DNA of 64,000 nt from Sutcliffiella sp. FSL R7-0096. Lineage in GTDB: Bacteria > Bacillota > Bacilli > Bacillales > Bacillaceae_I. The position numbers and the translations under genes were made by a program. Positions 19,490 through 28,454 of this stretch are shown piece after piece (within the stretch, counting starts at the first letter, position 1; every line of letters starts with the position of its first letter). The notes under the pieces were generated by a model. That model was not told the origin of the DNA. It saw nothing but the letters and a program-made list of their open reading frames with translations, and ran no database searches. Where the stretch lies: the NCBI RefSeq assembly GCF_038595065.1, contig NZ_CP152003.1:414001-478000 (forward strand), read 5' to 3'.

Positions 19490-19775
19490 AAATGGTATAA
19501 AGCGTTAAATAATGATTAGATATAGTTAAATCAGATTTAAAACTATGATGTAGTGTCACAACATATAATAATGGTGTGACTCTTCTTGCTATTAAAAGGA
19601 ATAGCATATGGGCTTTAAATTCATAATGATATAGATAAAAGGTGAATATTATGAAACTAGCAACCCAACCTATAAAAATACAAACCTATGAATTTGAGAG
19701 AGTCTTTATTTGCAAATGAAATAATAAACGTTAAAACTTTGACTCCATTGTAATACTCCCTCATCCCCAAAAACC

Positions 19776-19985
19776 CTAACCCGGACACCCCGGATATCCA
19801 TGTATATCCTGCACCGTAAACACATCATACTGCTTCAACGCAAATTGCGCCTGATATAAGTATTCCATCACCAAAAGCTTCCCACCAGAGACCCCACATA
19901 AAACCCCCGAAGTTCCTGTCCCATCCACAAACGACACCCCAATAGGCTGATTAATTAAGTACGGTATTTTCTGTTGCCAAAGCAT
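19776..19985 (-). CDS. Small conserved protein with possible Sm-like beta-barrel, copy 1
   Basis: This 69-residue protein has an alternating hydrophobic pattern (PIGVSFVDGTGTSGVLCGVSGG followed by KLLVMEYLY), which looks like a small beta-barrel (Sm/SH3-like); that is inference only. An upstream in-frame ATG at 20018 is less likely than ATG 19985, which follows GGAGAGGAG at good spacing. It is divergent from a VCBS-repeat gene. The same divergent pair recurs in decayed form at 31.7-32.6 kb. Function unknown. Confidence 0.55.
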   Translation of the reverse strand: MLWQQKIPYLINQPIGVSFVDGTGTSGVLCGVSGGKLLVMEYLYQAQFALKQYDVFTVQDIHGYPGCPG

Positions 19986-20123
19986 AGCTGACACTCCTCT
20001 CCCTCTAGTGTATAACACATCGAGCCGTTAAGTGCCTGTATGAATGTTGTGGGCTGAACATGTGTACCGCACCGTGCATAGGTTAGTTGTAACAATTAAA
20101 TGTGTGCACGGGAGGCAATATGA

Positions 20124-20831
20124 ATGAATAGGTATTATAACAATTCCAACTGGAGGATTACTGGGGTAGTGGCTTCGGCAACTGGGGATGTAAATGGCGA
20201 TTTGATTCCTGATAGTGTGTATGTGACAGGTTATAGGGAATCAGAGGTTTCCATCATACAGAATATGGTACTCGGGATTCGAGATGGAGCAACAGGTGTT
20301 TCCGTTAGTATTCCTCTAAAGGAAAATATGGGGATGATCCGATGCTGTTTTTGGAGGATTTTACGGGAGACGGGATCAATGATATTTTAATCACCATTCC
20401 TACAGGTGGCAGTGGTGGAACGACAAACACCTATATTTATTCTTTTGTTAACAACGAACCACGGTTGTTGTTCGACTCGGATGAATTTAACCAAGCATAA
20501 GGACAATTACAAGGTTGAAGTATTTAGTAAAAGAAATAATGCAAGGTATCTAATAGATCTATCCCTAAGGGACCCTGAATATTTAACTGGAATTTATGAT
20601 ACCAATGGCAAATTGAAGGAGCCTATCAGTGGGTGGGTGGATCCCATAAGCGGAATATACCCAGTTGATTTTGGATTTGATGGTGTATTTTATTTACTTG
20701 CCTATCAACAGATTGCTGGAACCTTCCATGCAGATACGGTCGGTACTATGCAGAATAGGCTTAAGTGGAATGGTTATATGTTTGTGTTGGACTATCAGGA
20801 TTTGGCTATCTATGGGGCTAATGACGGTTGA
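20124..20831 (+). pseudogene. VCBS/FG-GAP repeat protein, copy 1, frameshifted
   Basis: The 5' part (ATG 20124 after GGAGG 20111-20115) encodes TGDVNGDLIPDSVYVTG, a calcium-loop FG-GAP/VCBS motif. Compared with the copy at 32.0-32.6 kb, one base is missing near 20331 (ATGGGG-ATGATCC against ATGGGCTATGATCC). A second deletion with a stop lies near 20498. The later frame continues VEVFSKRNNARYLIDLSLRDPEYL to a stop at 20831. It is therefore broken, whereas the other copy has lost its 5' end. Confidence 0.75.
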
Positions 20832-21042
20832 AATAACATTGTTAAATATGGGTGCCAGAGAGCCACGGGACGGTTATAGCCTCAGCAGGAAAGCATGAGA
20901 AACGTCCCTCTGCTTCCTGGGCGTGACAGACTGGATTCCTTTTGTAATTAGGATTTTGGAGTAAGGTGTTAACCTCCGCTACTTTTTATAGGCAAAATTT
21001 AATATAATTACTTGAAAAAGCACATTGAAGTAAGGTGATAAA

Positions 21043-21756
21043 ATGATACATACATATTCAGGAGAAACCATCCATTTTGAGATAAAATATAAAAATCGCA
21101 AATCCATTGCCATTCGTATGGACGTTTATGGAAATGTGGAAGTCCAGGCTCCTAAAGGTACACAGGATGAAAAAGTGATTCAATTGCTGGAGGAAAGGTG
21201 GGAATTGATTCAAGAAAAATCAAAGGAAATGAAGGACAGAATGCATAGGCAGCAGGAGAAGGAATACAGTCAGGAGGAGGAGGAGAGGATTCTTTATTTA
21301 GGAAACTCCTATCCTGTAAAGGTTTATCAAGATACCACTATTGAACAAGATTATGTCGTGTTTGATGAAAAACATTTGAATGTATATGTGAAACAGGCGG
21401 AGGACGGAAAGATAAAACAAGCTTTAAAGAGATTTTATTACCAGCAATGCAAAGCTATTGTGGAGAAGAGTGTAAGATCCTATCAAAGTAACTTTAAAGT
21501 AAAACCACGGTCTATCCGTATATCCGATAGTAAGACTACATGGGGAACCTGTGATTCCCAATTACAGTTAACTTTCAATTGGAAGTTGGCCATGGCTCCA
21601 ATGAAAGTAATTGATTATGTAGTAGTACACGAAATGTGCCATATGATTCATCTCAATCACGACCGATCCTTCTGGCGACTTGTAGGGAAAATAGCGCCTG
21701 ATTATAAAGAGCAGGAAAATTGGTTGGCGCTGTCAAGTTGGAAGATGACTATTTAA
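21043..21756 (+). CDS. YgjP-like (SprT/M48-type) metallopeptidase-domain protein
   Basis: This 237-residue protein has a zinc-peptidase motif HEMCHMIHLNHDRSFW (HExxH plus downstream His), preceded by SDSKTTWGTCDSQLQLTFNWKLAMAPMKVIDYVVVHE, which is diagnostic of the YgjP/DUF45 family. The N-terminal half is beta-rich with a charged helical insert (residues ~50-85). No signal peptide is visible, so it is probably cytoplasmic. Substrate unknown. It stands alone between the VCBS remnant and the reductase gene. Confidence 0.85.
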   Translation: MIHTYSGETIHFEIKYKNRKSIAIRMDVYGNVEVQAPKGTQDEKVIQLLEERWELIQEKSKEMKDRMHRQQEKEYSQEEEERILYLGNSYPVKVYQDTTIEQDYVVFDEKHLNVYVKQAEDGKIKQALKRFYYQQCKAIVEKSVRSYQSNFKVKPRSIRISDSKTTWGTCDSQLQLTFNWKLAMAPMKVIDYVVVHEMCHMIHLNHDRSFWRLVGKIAPDYKEQENWLALSSWKMTI

Positions 21757-21941
21757 GCAGTAGAGCCTCTATTATTTATGATCATTATGAGTGAGCCGAT
21801 CCATGATTTGTTTGTTCAAGTGAGATGAGAGGGTGTTCAAAGGGAAAATTATTGCAGAATGAAGTTAATCAGTTAATTGTTAATTTAGAGAAAGTACTCT
21901 CCTTGTATCACGGATACATATAAGAGTATTTTGTACGAACT

Positions 21942-21970
21942 AAAAAAAGCAGACCCCACCGGATCTGCTT
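21942..21970 (-). terminator. Terminator of the SDR gene
   Basis: On the minus strand AAGCAGA pairs with TCTGCTT and is followed by a run of seven T, directly after the reductase stop codon. Confidence 0.8.
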
Positions 21971-21974
21971 CGTT

Positions 21975-22694
21975 TTATGATGGATTTGTTGACCATAATC
22001 CAGCTGTTTTAACAAATACTCTTGGATTGAATTTTAAACTAGCCACGACTAATTCTGCAAGGTCTTCTGGGTGCATTACGTTTTCTTCATTGCCTTTAAC
22101 AAGATTTGTATCAATCGCTAAATCTGTAACGACCGTACTTGGTGTTAAAGCAGTGACACGGACATTATGTTTTCTTACTTCAAGCATAAGTGATTCTGTT
22201 AGTCCTAAAACAGCGAATTTAGAAGCACTGTAGGCACTTGTAACAGGAGCACCTTTTTGGCCAGCAGATGAAGAGATATTGATGATATCTCCTGATTTTC
22301 TTTCGATCATTCCTGGTAATACTGCTCTTGTTACATTATACACACCCATTAAATTGACTTGGATGATTTTTTCCCATTCTTCTGGTGTTAGATCAAGGAA
22401 CCCACCAAATTTAGCAACACCAGCATTGTTGATTAGGATATCAATTGGGCCTAAGTCTGATTTGATATCTTCAACAGCATGGGTAACGGATTCAAGATCG
22501 GTCACATCTGCTGTTGTTGCAGAAACCTTAACATCAAATTGTGCTAGTTCAGCAGCTACCTTTTCTAGATTAGACATATTTAAGCCGATTAGGCCTAAAT
22601 GAACGCCTTCTTTGGCTAAGGCGATAGCAGTTGCACGGCCAATGCCTCTTCCTGCGCCAGTAACTATTGCAGTTTTTTCATTTAAAGAAATCAT
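21975..22694 (-). CDS. SDR-family 3-oxoacyl-ACP reductase-like oxidoreductase
   Basis: This is a classical short-chain dehydrogenase of 239 residues: cofactor motif TGAGRGIG (residues ~12-19), NNAG, catalytic Ser in ISSSAGQKG, and YSASK with the catalytic Tyr and Lys. It resembles FabG-like oxidoreductases of Bacillus, but the substrate cannot be assigned. It lies downstream of hxlAB on the same strand, beyond a hairpin at 22738-22779, so co-transcription would require readthrough. Confidence 0.88.
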   Translation of the reverse strand: MISLNEKTAIVTGAGRGIGRATAIALAKEGVHLGLIGLNMSNLEKVAAELAQFDVKVSATTADVTDLESVTHAVEDIKSDLGPIDILINNAGVAKFGGFLDLTPEEWEKIIQVNLMGVYNVTRAVLPGMIERKSGDIINISSSAGQKGAPVTSAYSASKFAVLGLTESLMLEVRKHNVRVTALTPSTVVTDLAIDTNLVKGNEENVMHPEDLAELVVASLKFNPRVFVKTAGLWSTNPS

Positions 22695-22737
22695 TTTATC
22701 ACTCCTAAAATTATTACAAATAGTAGCTCATTTTAAC

Positions 22738-22779
22738 AGAAAGACCGCAAACTTGCATGGGAACAGTTGCGGCCTTTCC
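22738..22779 (-). terminator. Hairpin between hxlB and the SDR gene
   Basis: On the minus strand AAGGCCGCAA pairs with TTGCGGTCTT around a 16-nt loop. The following T-run is weak (TTTCTGTT), so termination may be partial. Confidence 0.55.
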
Positions 22780-22805
22780 TATTTAGAACTCGAGGAATAA
22801 TATAT

Positions 22806-23363
22806 TTATTCTAAGTTGGCGTGTTTACCGTACATTTTATTGGTATCCAACCCTTTTTTCTCCATGAACCGAAGAATCACAGCGTCGTAAAATAGTAAAA
22901 GTGTTTGTTCAAATAACGAGCCCATTGGTTGAATCGTCTTAAAGTCACTCTCCGACTGATCTTTAGGTGAGCCAGGCAACTTAATTGTGATATCCGCTAA
23001 TTGTCCAATAGTGGACTCAGGAAAAATGGTTACAGCTGCAATAGTCCCACCGATGCTTTTTGCCTTTTCAGCCATGGAAACTAAACCTTTCGTTTCTCCT
23101 GAACCTGAGCCAATGATTAAGATGTCATCTTTTTCAAAGTTAGGGGTTACTGTTTCGCCAATCACATAGGCATCTATCCCCATGTGCATCATTCGCATGG
23201 CGAATGATTTGGCCATAAATCCAGATCTACCTGCGCCAGCAACAAAGATTTTTTTTGATTCAAGAATCCCATTAACTAATTTTTCAGCTTCATCATTCGA
23301 AATTAAATCTACGGAGCGATTTAACTCTTTTATGATTTCAGCCAGGTATTGAGTTGTATTCAT
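22806..23363 (-). CDS. hxlB: 6-phospho-3-hexuloisomerase
   Basis: HxlB converts hexulose-6-phosphate to fructose-6-phosphate, the second step of formaldehyde fixation by the ribulose-monophosphate pathway. This SIS-domain protein of 185 residues carries FVAGAGRSGFMAKSFAMRMMHMG, ILIIGSGSGETKGLVSMAEKA and the conserved C-terminal motif MGSLFEQTLLLFYDAVILRFM. It is 8 bp downstream of hxlA in the same operon. HxlR, encoded 3.7 kb away, is the expected activator. Confidence 0.95.
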   Translation of the reverse strand: MNTTQYLAEIIKELNRSVDLISNDEAEKLVNGILESKKIFVAGAGRSGFMAKSFAMRMMHMGIDAYVIGETVTPNFEKDDILIIGSGSGETKGLVSMAEKAKSIGGTIAAVTIFPESTIGQLADITIKLPGSPKDQSESDFKTIQPMGSLFEQTLLLFYDAVILRFMEKKGLDTNKMYGKHANLE

Positions 23364-23371
23364 GATTTGAA

Positions 23372-24004
23372 TTACCCTTGATTAATCATTTGTTGCATTT
23401 TGGCAGCAGCAGCTTTTTTATCAGCTTGGCCAGTAATCCCGCCACCTACAATGACAAGGTCTGGTTGTACTTTGATGACTTCTGGAAGTGTGTCTAACTT
23501 AATACCACCTGCGATTGCAGTTTTAGCATTTTTTACAACACCTTTGATGGTCTGTAAATCTTCAAAAGAGTCCTTTCCAACTGCTTGAAGATCGTAGCCA
23601 GTATGAACACAAATATAATCAACGCCCATAGCGTCCACTTCTTTTGCACGTCCAGCAAGGTCTTTAACAGCAATCATATCAACAAGGATTTTTTTACCTT
23701 GTTTTTTCGCTTCTTCAACAGCACCTTTAATTGACATATCTTCAGCAGTTCCAAGAATTGTCACGATATCAGCACCAGCTTCAGAAGCTTTCATCACTTC
23801 ATAACCAGCTGCATCCATGATTTTCAGGTCTGCTAATACCTTTAAGTTAGGGAATGCTTCTTTTACTGCTTTTACTGCATGAAGTCCCTCATTGATTACA
23901 ACCGGTGTACCGATTTCAACGATATCAATGTGATCCTCCACTTCTTTAACTAACTCAATTGCTTCTGGAATATTTACTAAATCTAACGCTAATTGTAATT
24001 CCAT
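23372..24004 (-). CDS. hxlA: 3-hexulose-6-phosphate synthase
   Basis: HxlA condenses formaldehyde with ribulose-5-phosphate. The 210-residue TIM barrel belongs to the OMP-decarboxylase superfamily and shows LQLALDLVNIPEAIELVKEV, VLADLKIMDAAGYEVMKASEAGAD, VDYICVHTGYDLQAVG and AIAGGIKLDTLP. With zwf and gnd encoded divergently, it can form a dissimilatory RuMP cycle that oxidises formaldehyde to CO2 while producing NADPH. Typical Bacillus context is detoxification rather than growth on C1 compounds. Confidence 0.96.
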   Translation of the reverse strand: MELQLALDLVNIPEAIELVKEVEDHIDIVEIGTPVVINEGLHAVKAVKEAFPNLKVLADLKIMDAAGYEVMKASEAGADIVTILGTAEDMSIKGAVEEAKKQGKKILVDMIAVKDLAGRAKEVDAMGVDYICVHTGYDLQAVGKDSFEDLQTIKGVVKNAKTAIAGGIKLDTLPEVIKVQPDLVIVGGGITGQADKKAAAAKMQQMINQG

Positions 24005-24107
24005 CTATATTCACTCCTAAATTTTTTTTAATTGTTGTACAGTGATATTTTTTCCACCATGGCCTCTCACTGAACAATTGCAAGTATATAACGTATGATT
24101 CAATATT

Positions 24108-24150
24108 AAAAGTACGCACTTTTATTTTACATAGTGCTAAAAAGTATACT
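24108..24150. promoter_or_regulatory. Candidate HxlR site upstream of hxlA
   Basis: The palindromic-type element AAAAGTACGCACTTTT (24108-24123) and the palindrome AGTATACT (24143-24150) lie in the hxlA leader region. The first recurs as AAGTGCGTACTT at 24328-24339 before zwf. AGTATACT recurs at 26984-26991 before hxlR. Assignment to HxlR is inference. Confidence 0.45.
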
Positions 24151-24327
24151 GTGAGACAGATCGTTTTTATGTTCTTACTATTAACTATAAATCTACCATG
24201 CACCATTTTTGGCCAGGGAGAGGATGCTCACCCTGGCTTTTAATTTTTTTGCACATAAATAGAAGAGTTTATTTCCTATGGTATACATTTTGTTAGTAAG
24301 TTATTTTTTTATCACTATTTAAATAAA

Positions 24328-24369
24328 AAGTGCGTACTTCCATTTGAAAAATGTAGGTATTATACTTAC
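24328..24369. promoter_or_regulatory. Candidate HxlR-type element upstream of zwf
   Basis: AAGTGCGTACTT (24328-24339) and the near-palindrome GTAGGTATTATACTTAC (24353-24369) lie in the zwf leader. The 24005-24433 divergent gap holds only these and the hxlA-side elements. Confidence 0.4.
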
Positions 24370-24433
24370 ATCTTGTTGCAGCAATGTTTCATGAAATACT
24401 GAAATTTATTTCTAATTTTTGGAGGTATGTAAA

Positions 24434-25891
24434 ATGGAGGCAATGACATTTGTCTTGTTTGGGGCGACAGGGGACTTAGCAAAAAGAAAAATCTTCCCTG
24501 CTCTATATAATTTATTTTTGGATGAAAAATTACCTCTGCCCATCTCCATTATTGGGGTGGGCAGAGGAGACTTATCAAATACTGATTTCCAAAAACATGT
24601 GAAAGATTCTTTAGAAGCATTTTCTAGACGATCACAACATGACGATTCAAACCTTGAAGTGTTTATCCGTGCATTTCGTTATAGCCATGTAGATGCTATT
24701 AAGGCTGAAGGTTATAAAGGATTACTTGAACTCGTTAAACAACGTGAAGAAGAATTGAATATTCCAGAAAATCGTATGTTCTACCTATCTGTTGCTCCAG
24801 AGCTTTTTAATGTGATTGCTTCCAACATTAAAGAGAGTGGTCTAGGTTCTACTAAAGGTTGGAAACGTCTTATTATCGAAAAACCGTTTGGTCATGACCT
24901 AAAATCAGCTCAAGTATTAAACGATAAATTAAGCAAAGCTTTTGATGAAGAAGAAATTTTTCGCATCGACCACTATCTTGGAAAGCCGATGGTACAAAAC
25001 CTGGAAGCGTTAGGATTTGCAAATCCAGTGCTTCAAGCATTATGGAACAACCAATACATTGCAAATGTGCAAATAACTGCAACCGAAACAGTTGGGGTTG
25101 AAGAAAGAGCTGATTATTATGATAAAGCTGGGGCTATTCGCGACATGTTTCAAAATCATATGCTGCAAATGTTGATGATGACAGCAATGCAGCTGCCAAA
25201 ACAAATTAGTGCAGAAGAGATCCGCAATGAAAAGAGAAAAATAATAGAATCACTTCGTCCGTTAAAGAAAGAAGATGTAGTGAATCATGTGATTCGAGGT
25301 CAATATGGTCCTGGTGAAATCCAAGGTAAACCAGTTGTTGGCTATACAGGAGAACCTGAAGTTGCTCCTTCTTCTTTAAATGACACATTTGTGGCTGCCC
25401 GTCTATATATGGAAGATGATTTTTGGAGAGGGGTTCCTTTCTATATCCGTACAGGAAAAAGAATGACAGAGAAATCCACCCGAATTGTGATTGAATTTAA
25501 AAATACTTTAAAGGATTTGTATAAGACTCACGAAGAAGAAACTGCGCCAAATCTATTAGTGATTGAAATCAATCCAAACGAAAGTGTTTCATTACAATTA
25601 AATAGTAAAAACCCATTAAACAATGGAAAACTCGAACCAGTCAATATTGATTTTTATGCTAAGCAAGCAGATGTTCCTGAAGCATATGAGCTTTTAATTA
25701 ACGATGCAATGCGTGGTGACTCATCATTCTTTGTACATTGGAAAGAAGTGGAGTTGTCTTGGAAATGGGTACAACCTATCTTAGAGGCTTTTGAGGAAAA
25801 TATAATTCCTCTTCCATTATATCCATCCGGGTCAATGGGACCAGATGCTTCCCATCAATTATTGGCAGAGGAAGGATATAAATGGTGGTAG
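24434..25891 (+). CDS. zwf: Glucose-6-phosphate 1-dehydrogenase
   Basis: G6PDH oxidises glucose-6-phosphate to 6-phosphogluconolactone with NADP+. Motifs are FGATGDLAKRKIFPALYNL (cofactor), the substrate site RIDHYLGKPMVQN, FRNDNM-equivalent ALWNNQYIANVQIT, and RTGKRM. A TTG at 24419 is in frame, but it precedes GGAGG at 24421-24425; ATG 24434 is the sensible start (485 residues). Placement opposite hxlA and next to gnd suggests a role in cyclic formaldehyde oxidation rather than as the only housekeeping G6PDH. Confidence 0.95.
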   Translation: MEAMTFVLFGATGDLAKRKIFPALYNLFLDEKLPLPISIIGVGRGDLSNTDFQKHVKDSLEAFSRRSQHDDSNLEVFIRAFRYSHVDAIKAEGYKGLLELVKQREEELNIPENRMFYLSVAPELFNVIASNIKESGLGSTKGWKRLIIEKPFGHDLKSAQVLNDKLSKAFDEEEIFRIDHYLGKPMVQNLEALGFANPVLQALWNNQYIANVQITATETVGVEERADYYDKAGAIRDMFQNHMLQMLMMTAMQLPKQISAEEIRNEKRKIIESLRPLKKEDVVNHVIRGQYGPGEIQGKPVVGYTGEPEVAPSSLNDTFVAARLYMEDDFWRGVPFYIRTGKRMTEKSTRIVIEFKNTLKDLYKTHEEETAPNLLVIEINPNESVSLQLNSKNPLNNGKLEPVNIDFYAKQADVPEAYELLINDAMRGDSSFFVHWKEVELSWKWVQPILEAFEENIIPLPLYPSGSMGPDASHQLLAEEGYKWW

Positions 25892-25938
25892 TAATAAAAG
25901 ATGAACAATATTTTTAGATTATTAAGGAGGAAATAAAC

Positions 25939-26832
25939 ATGAAAGTTGGGTTAATTGGTTTAGGAAAAATGGGTTTAAACTTAGGTCAAAATTTAATTGA
26001 TAACAAGCACGAAGTAGTAGCTTTCGATGTAAATGGAAGTGCCGTTGAAGAGATGAAGAAATATGGTGCTCAAGGTACATCTGATTTAAAAGAACTTGTT
26101 GAATCATTAGAAAAACCAAGAGTTGTATGGATTATGGTTCCGCATGCTGTGGTGGATTCAGTAATTGCTGAAATGACACCATTATTAGGCACTGGGGATA
26201 TCGTAATTGAAGCTGGAAATTCTCACTATAAGGAATCGATTCGCCGATATAACCAGCTAAAGGAAGTAGGAATTCACTTTATGGATGCCGGTACTTCTGG
26301 TGGAATGGAAGGTGCTCGTAATGGAGCAAGTTATATGATTGGTGGAGACCCTGAAGCCTGGAGCATCGTGGAACCTATTTTCAAGGATACAGCTGTCGAA
26401 AATGGATATATCTATGCTGGTAAAGCAGGGAGCGGTCATTTCTTAAAAATGGTCCACAATGGAATTGAATACGGTATGATGGCAGCGATTGGTGAAGGAT
26501 TCGAGGTATTAGAAAAAAGCGAATTCGATTTTGACTACGAAAAAGTGGCTAGAGTGTGGAATAACGGCTCGGTTATTCGTTCATGGCTCATGGAGTTGAC
26601 TGAACGTGCATTTTCAAAAGATGCAAAGCTAGATGAAATTAAAGGGATTATGCACTCTTCTGGTGAAGGGAAGTGGACAGTTGAAACAGCTTTAGATTTA
26701 CAAGCCGCCACTCCTGTTATCGCAATGTCTCTTTTGATGCGTTACCGATCTTTAGACAGCGATACTTTTACAGGTAAAGTGGTAGCTTCATTAAGAAACG
26801 AATTTGGTGGACATGGTGTTGAAAAAAACTAA
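25939..26832 (+). CDS. gnd: 6-phosphogluconate dehydrogenase, short (GndA/YqeC-type)
   Basis: This enzyme oxidatively decarboxylates 6-phosphogluconate to ribulose-5-phosphate, regenerating the HxlA acceptor. The 297-residue length marks the short YqeC/GndA class. Motifs are GLGKMGLNLGQNL, AGTSGGMEGARNGASYMIGG, GKAGSGHFLKMVHNGIEYGMMAAIGEG and GEGKWTVETALDL. It starts 47 bp after zwf with AAGGAGG, so the two are likely an operon. Confidence 0.95.
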   Translation: MKVGLIGLGKMGLNLGQNLIDNKHEVVAFDVNGSAVEEMKKYGAQGTSDLKELVESLEKPRVVWIMVPHAVVDSVIAEMTPLLGTGDIVIEAGNSHYKESIRRYNQLKEVGIHFMDAGTSGGMEGARNGASYMIGGDPEAWSIVEPIFKDTAVENGYIYAGKAGSGHFLKMVHNGIEYGMMAAIGEGFEVLEKSEFDFDYEKVARVWNNGSVIRSWLMELTERAFSKDAKLDEIKGIMHSSGEGKWTVETALDLQAATPVIAMSLLMRYRSLDSDTFTGKVVASLRNEFGGHGVEKN

Positions 26833-26983
26833 CAAATATATATCTGTCACATTTAATTGAAAAAGAGTCAATAAAAATACGTGAAGAAAAATAGCTCATT
26901 ATTTGTGAGATGGTAAGGAAACAATGAATATGTTGTATGGAAGGATATAACAAGTACAGCCTTATTTTTTATATAGTGAAAAA

Positions 26984-27003
26984 AGTATACTATGGGCTAT
27001 AAT
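26984..27003 (+). promoter_or_regulatory. hxlR promoter with AGTATACT motif
   Basis: AGTATACT (26984-26991) lies in the spacer just upstream of a TATAAT -10 box (26998-27003). No good -35 is present, consistent with an activator-dependent or autoregulated promoter. Confidence 0.45.
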
Positions 27004-27023
27004 AAATATGGAGGTGATGTGAA

Positions 27024-27368
27024 ATGTCGCGAATGGAGGAAAAGATGTTTAATTGTGAAAAAGAATTAACTCTTTCCGTTATCGGTGGTAAATGGAAGAT
27101 GCTTATACTATGGCATCTAGGAAAAGAGGGAACGAAGCGATTTGGTGAATTGAAAGCTCTTATGCCAGGAATCACGCAGAGAATGCTAGTTAATCAATTG
27201 CGAGAACTGGAAGAAGACTTGATAGTAAAACGGGAAGTCTATCCCGTTGTTCCTCCAAAAGTAGAATACTCCCTTACTGAACAAGGAAGAAGCTTGATGC
27301 CGATTCTCGATGCGATGTATAACTGGGGAAAAGATTATATGGAAAATACCGGGTTGTCGATTAGGTAA
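27024..27368 (+). CDS. hxlR: HxlR family transcriptional regulator
   Basis: This is a winged-helix regulator of 114 residues with an N-terminal cysteine ([24 protein letters not shown]), the [39 protein letters not shown], and the wing [16 protein letters not shown]. In B. subtilis HxlR activates hxlAB in response to formaldehyde. Here it lies downstream of the zwf-gnd pair and close to hxlAB, making a compact regulon. The ATG at 27024 follows GGAGGTGATG; ATG 27033 is also possible. Confidence 0.92.
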   Translation: MSRMEEKMFNCEKELTLSVIGGKWKMLILWHLGKEGTKRFGELKALMPGITQRMLVNQLRELEEDLIVKREVYPVVPPKVEYSLTEQGRSLMPILDAMYNWGKDYMENTGLSIR

Positions 27369-27386
27369 AACTTAACTGATAATCTA

Positions 27387-27420
27387 AGGTTGACTCCGGT
27401 CAAGGGGGTCAACCTCTTTT
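27387..27420 (+). terminator. hxlR terminator
   Basis: AGGTTGAC pairs perfectly with GTCAACCT and is followed by CTTTT. Confidence 0.82.
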
Positions 27421-27563
27421 CATGATAATTTATTTTTAGTATTTTTTTATAATGATATTCAATGGGATTGAGTCTGAAAGAAATTGGCGAAGAATTATAG
27501 GCATTAAAAGAGTAAATCCGATTTGCTTTACAAAAATTGGAATAAAAGTAACTAACCATTTCA

Positions 27564-27598
27564 TTGACTTTTCAAACTGTATTAATTAATATTACAGT
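27564..27598 (+). promoter_or_regulatory. Rrf2-gene promoter with overlapping dyad
   Basis: TTGACT (27564-27569) and TAATAT (27587-27592) are 17 bp apart. The inverted repeat ACTGTA-N11-TACAGT (27576-27598) covers the spacer and -10, a likely autoregulatory operator. Confidence 0.6.
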
Positions 27599-27625
27599 AC
27601 AGGTGCCAAGAGGAAGTGAAATCCA

Positions 27626-28042
27626 TTGAATAGTGAATTTACAATAGCCGTTCATAGCTTAGTTCTTTTAGCGCATTTGCCTGATCATATGGCAAGTAGT
27701 CAAAAGATTGCGGACAATGTTTCCACAAATCCAGCTAGAATTCGTAAAATAATGAGTTGTTTACGTAACTATGGATTTGTACGAACAAAGGAAGGAATAG
27801 GAGGAGGCTACATTCTTCAAAGAGATCCTGATGAAATTACATTGGGGCAAATCTATCGTTCAGTGTCAGGTGCAACGATTAAACCCAATTGGTGTTCTGG
27901 AGATCCTGAAGAGGAATGTGTGGTTGCTTCTAATATTCAACTTGTGATGGATGAGGTGTTTGAGGAAACCGATCAATATTTTTCAGCATACCTCGATCGT
28001 ATTTCCATTGCGTCCATCTTAAAGAAAATAAAACAATATTAA
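27626..28042 (+). CDS. Rrf2 family transcriptional regulator
   Basis: This 138-residue regulator has a winged HTH (residues ~1-65: SSQKIADNVSTNPARIRKIMSCLRNYGFVRTKEGIGGGYILQR) and a C-terminal region with two cysteines, WCSGDPEEECVV. These could sense redox state or bind a metal or cluster, although the three-cysteine Fe-S pattern of NsrR/IscR is absent. It is closest in style to YwnA-type Rrf2 proteins. A shared 23-bp dyad in its own promoter and before the next genes suggests a local regulon. Confidence 0.88.
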   Translation: MNSEFTIAVHSLVLLAHLPDHMASSQKIADNVSTNPARIRKIMSCLRNYGFVRTKEGIGGGYILQRDPDEITLGQIYRSVSGATIKPNWCSGDPEEECVVASNIQLVMDEVFEETDQYFSAYLDRISIASILKKIKQY

Positions 28043-28135
28043 TAAGTTGTTTTATTTTTGATCAAAATGTAATGTTTTTGGTTACAGATAGTAAATGCTA
28101 TTTTAGTTAGATGGTTTAAGGTTCTTTTTGTGTAA

Positions 28136-28158
28136 ACTGTAACTATTTTAAGTTCAGT
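28136..28158. promoter_or_regulatory. Second copy of the Rrf2 dyad
   Basis: ACTGTA-N11-TTCAGT has the same length and spacing as the dyad at 27576-27598. It lies about 60 bp upstream of the zinc-ribbon gene and suggests co-regulation. Confidence 0.5.
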
Positions 28159-28218
28159 TAACTTCGATAAATCTTATGAGGTTTCATTCAATAAAATAAA
28201 GAAAGGTATGATAAACGT

Positions 28219-28398
28219 ATGGTTATGTCAAATGCAAAACATAGACACGTTTGCGACAAATGCCTAACGATAACGAAAGAAATTGGTCATTGTCCTAAAT
28301 GTGGCAATTCCGAATTACGACCATTCATGTTTTTTTTACAGAGTGGGGGCAAATATCATGTCGCAAATCCAAATTCAGTGAAGCAAGAAACTGCATAA
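28219..28398 (+). CDS. Small zinc-ribbon/rubredoxin-like protein (59 aa)
   Basis: This short gene encodes 59 residues with two CxxC knuckles (VCDKCLTITKEIGHCPKCGN, residues 11-30), a classic four-cysteine zinc ribbon. The tail is short and hydrophobic to polar. AAAGGTATG precedes the start. It is the first gene after the second Rrf2 dyad and 56 bp before a luciferase-like oxidoreductase gene, so it could be an electron carrier or a structural partner. That role is inference. Confidence 0.65.
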   Translation: MVMSNAKHRHVCDKCLTITKEIGHCPKCGNSELRPFMFFLQSGGKYHVANPNSVKQETA

Positions 28399-28454
28399 TT
28401 AACAGGGAAGTTCACTTATTCACATAGGAAGATGAAAGGGGAGAGTTTAAAAAT

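Noticed and set aside
20832-21042. GC-rich hairpins with GGGACGGTT...AACGTCCC after VCBS copy 1 as an insertion-sequence end
   Set aside because: There is no transposase remnant, no target duplication and no matching second end; it may be an old terminator or repeat fragment.
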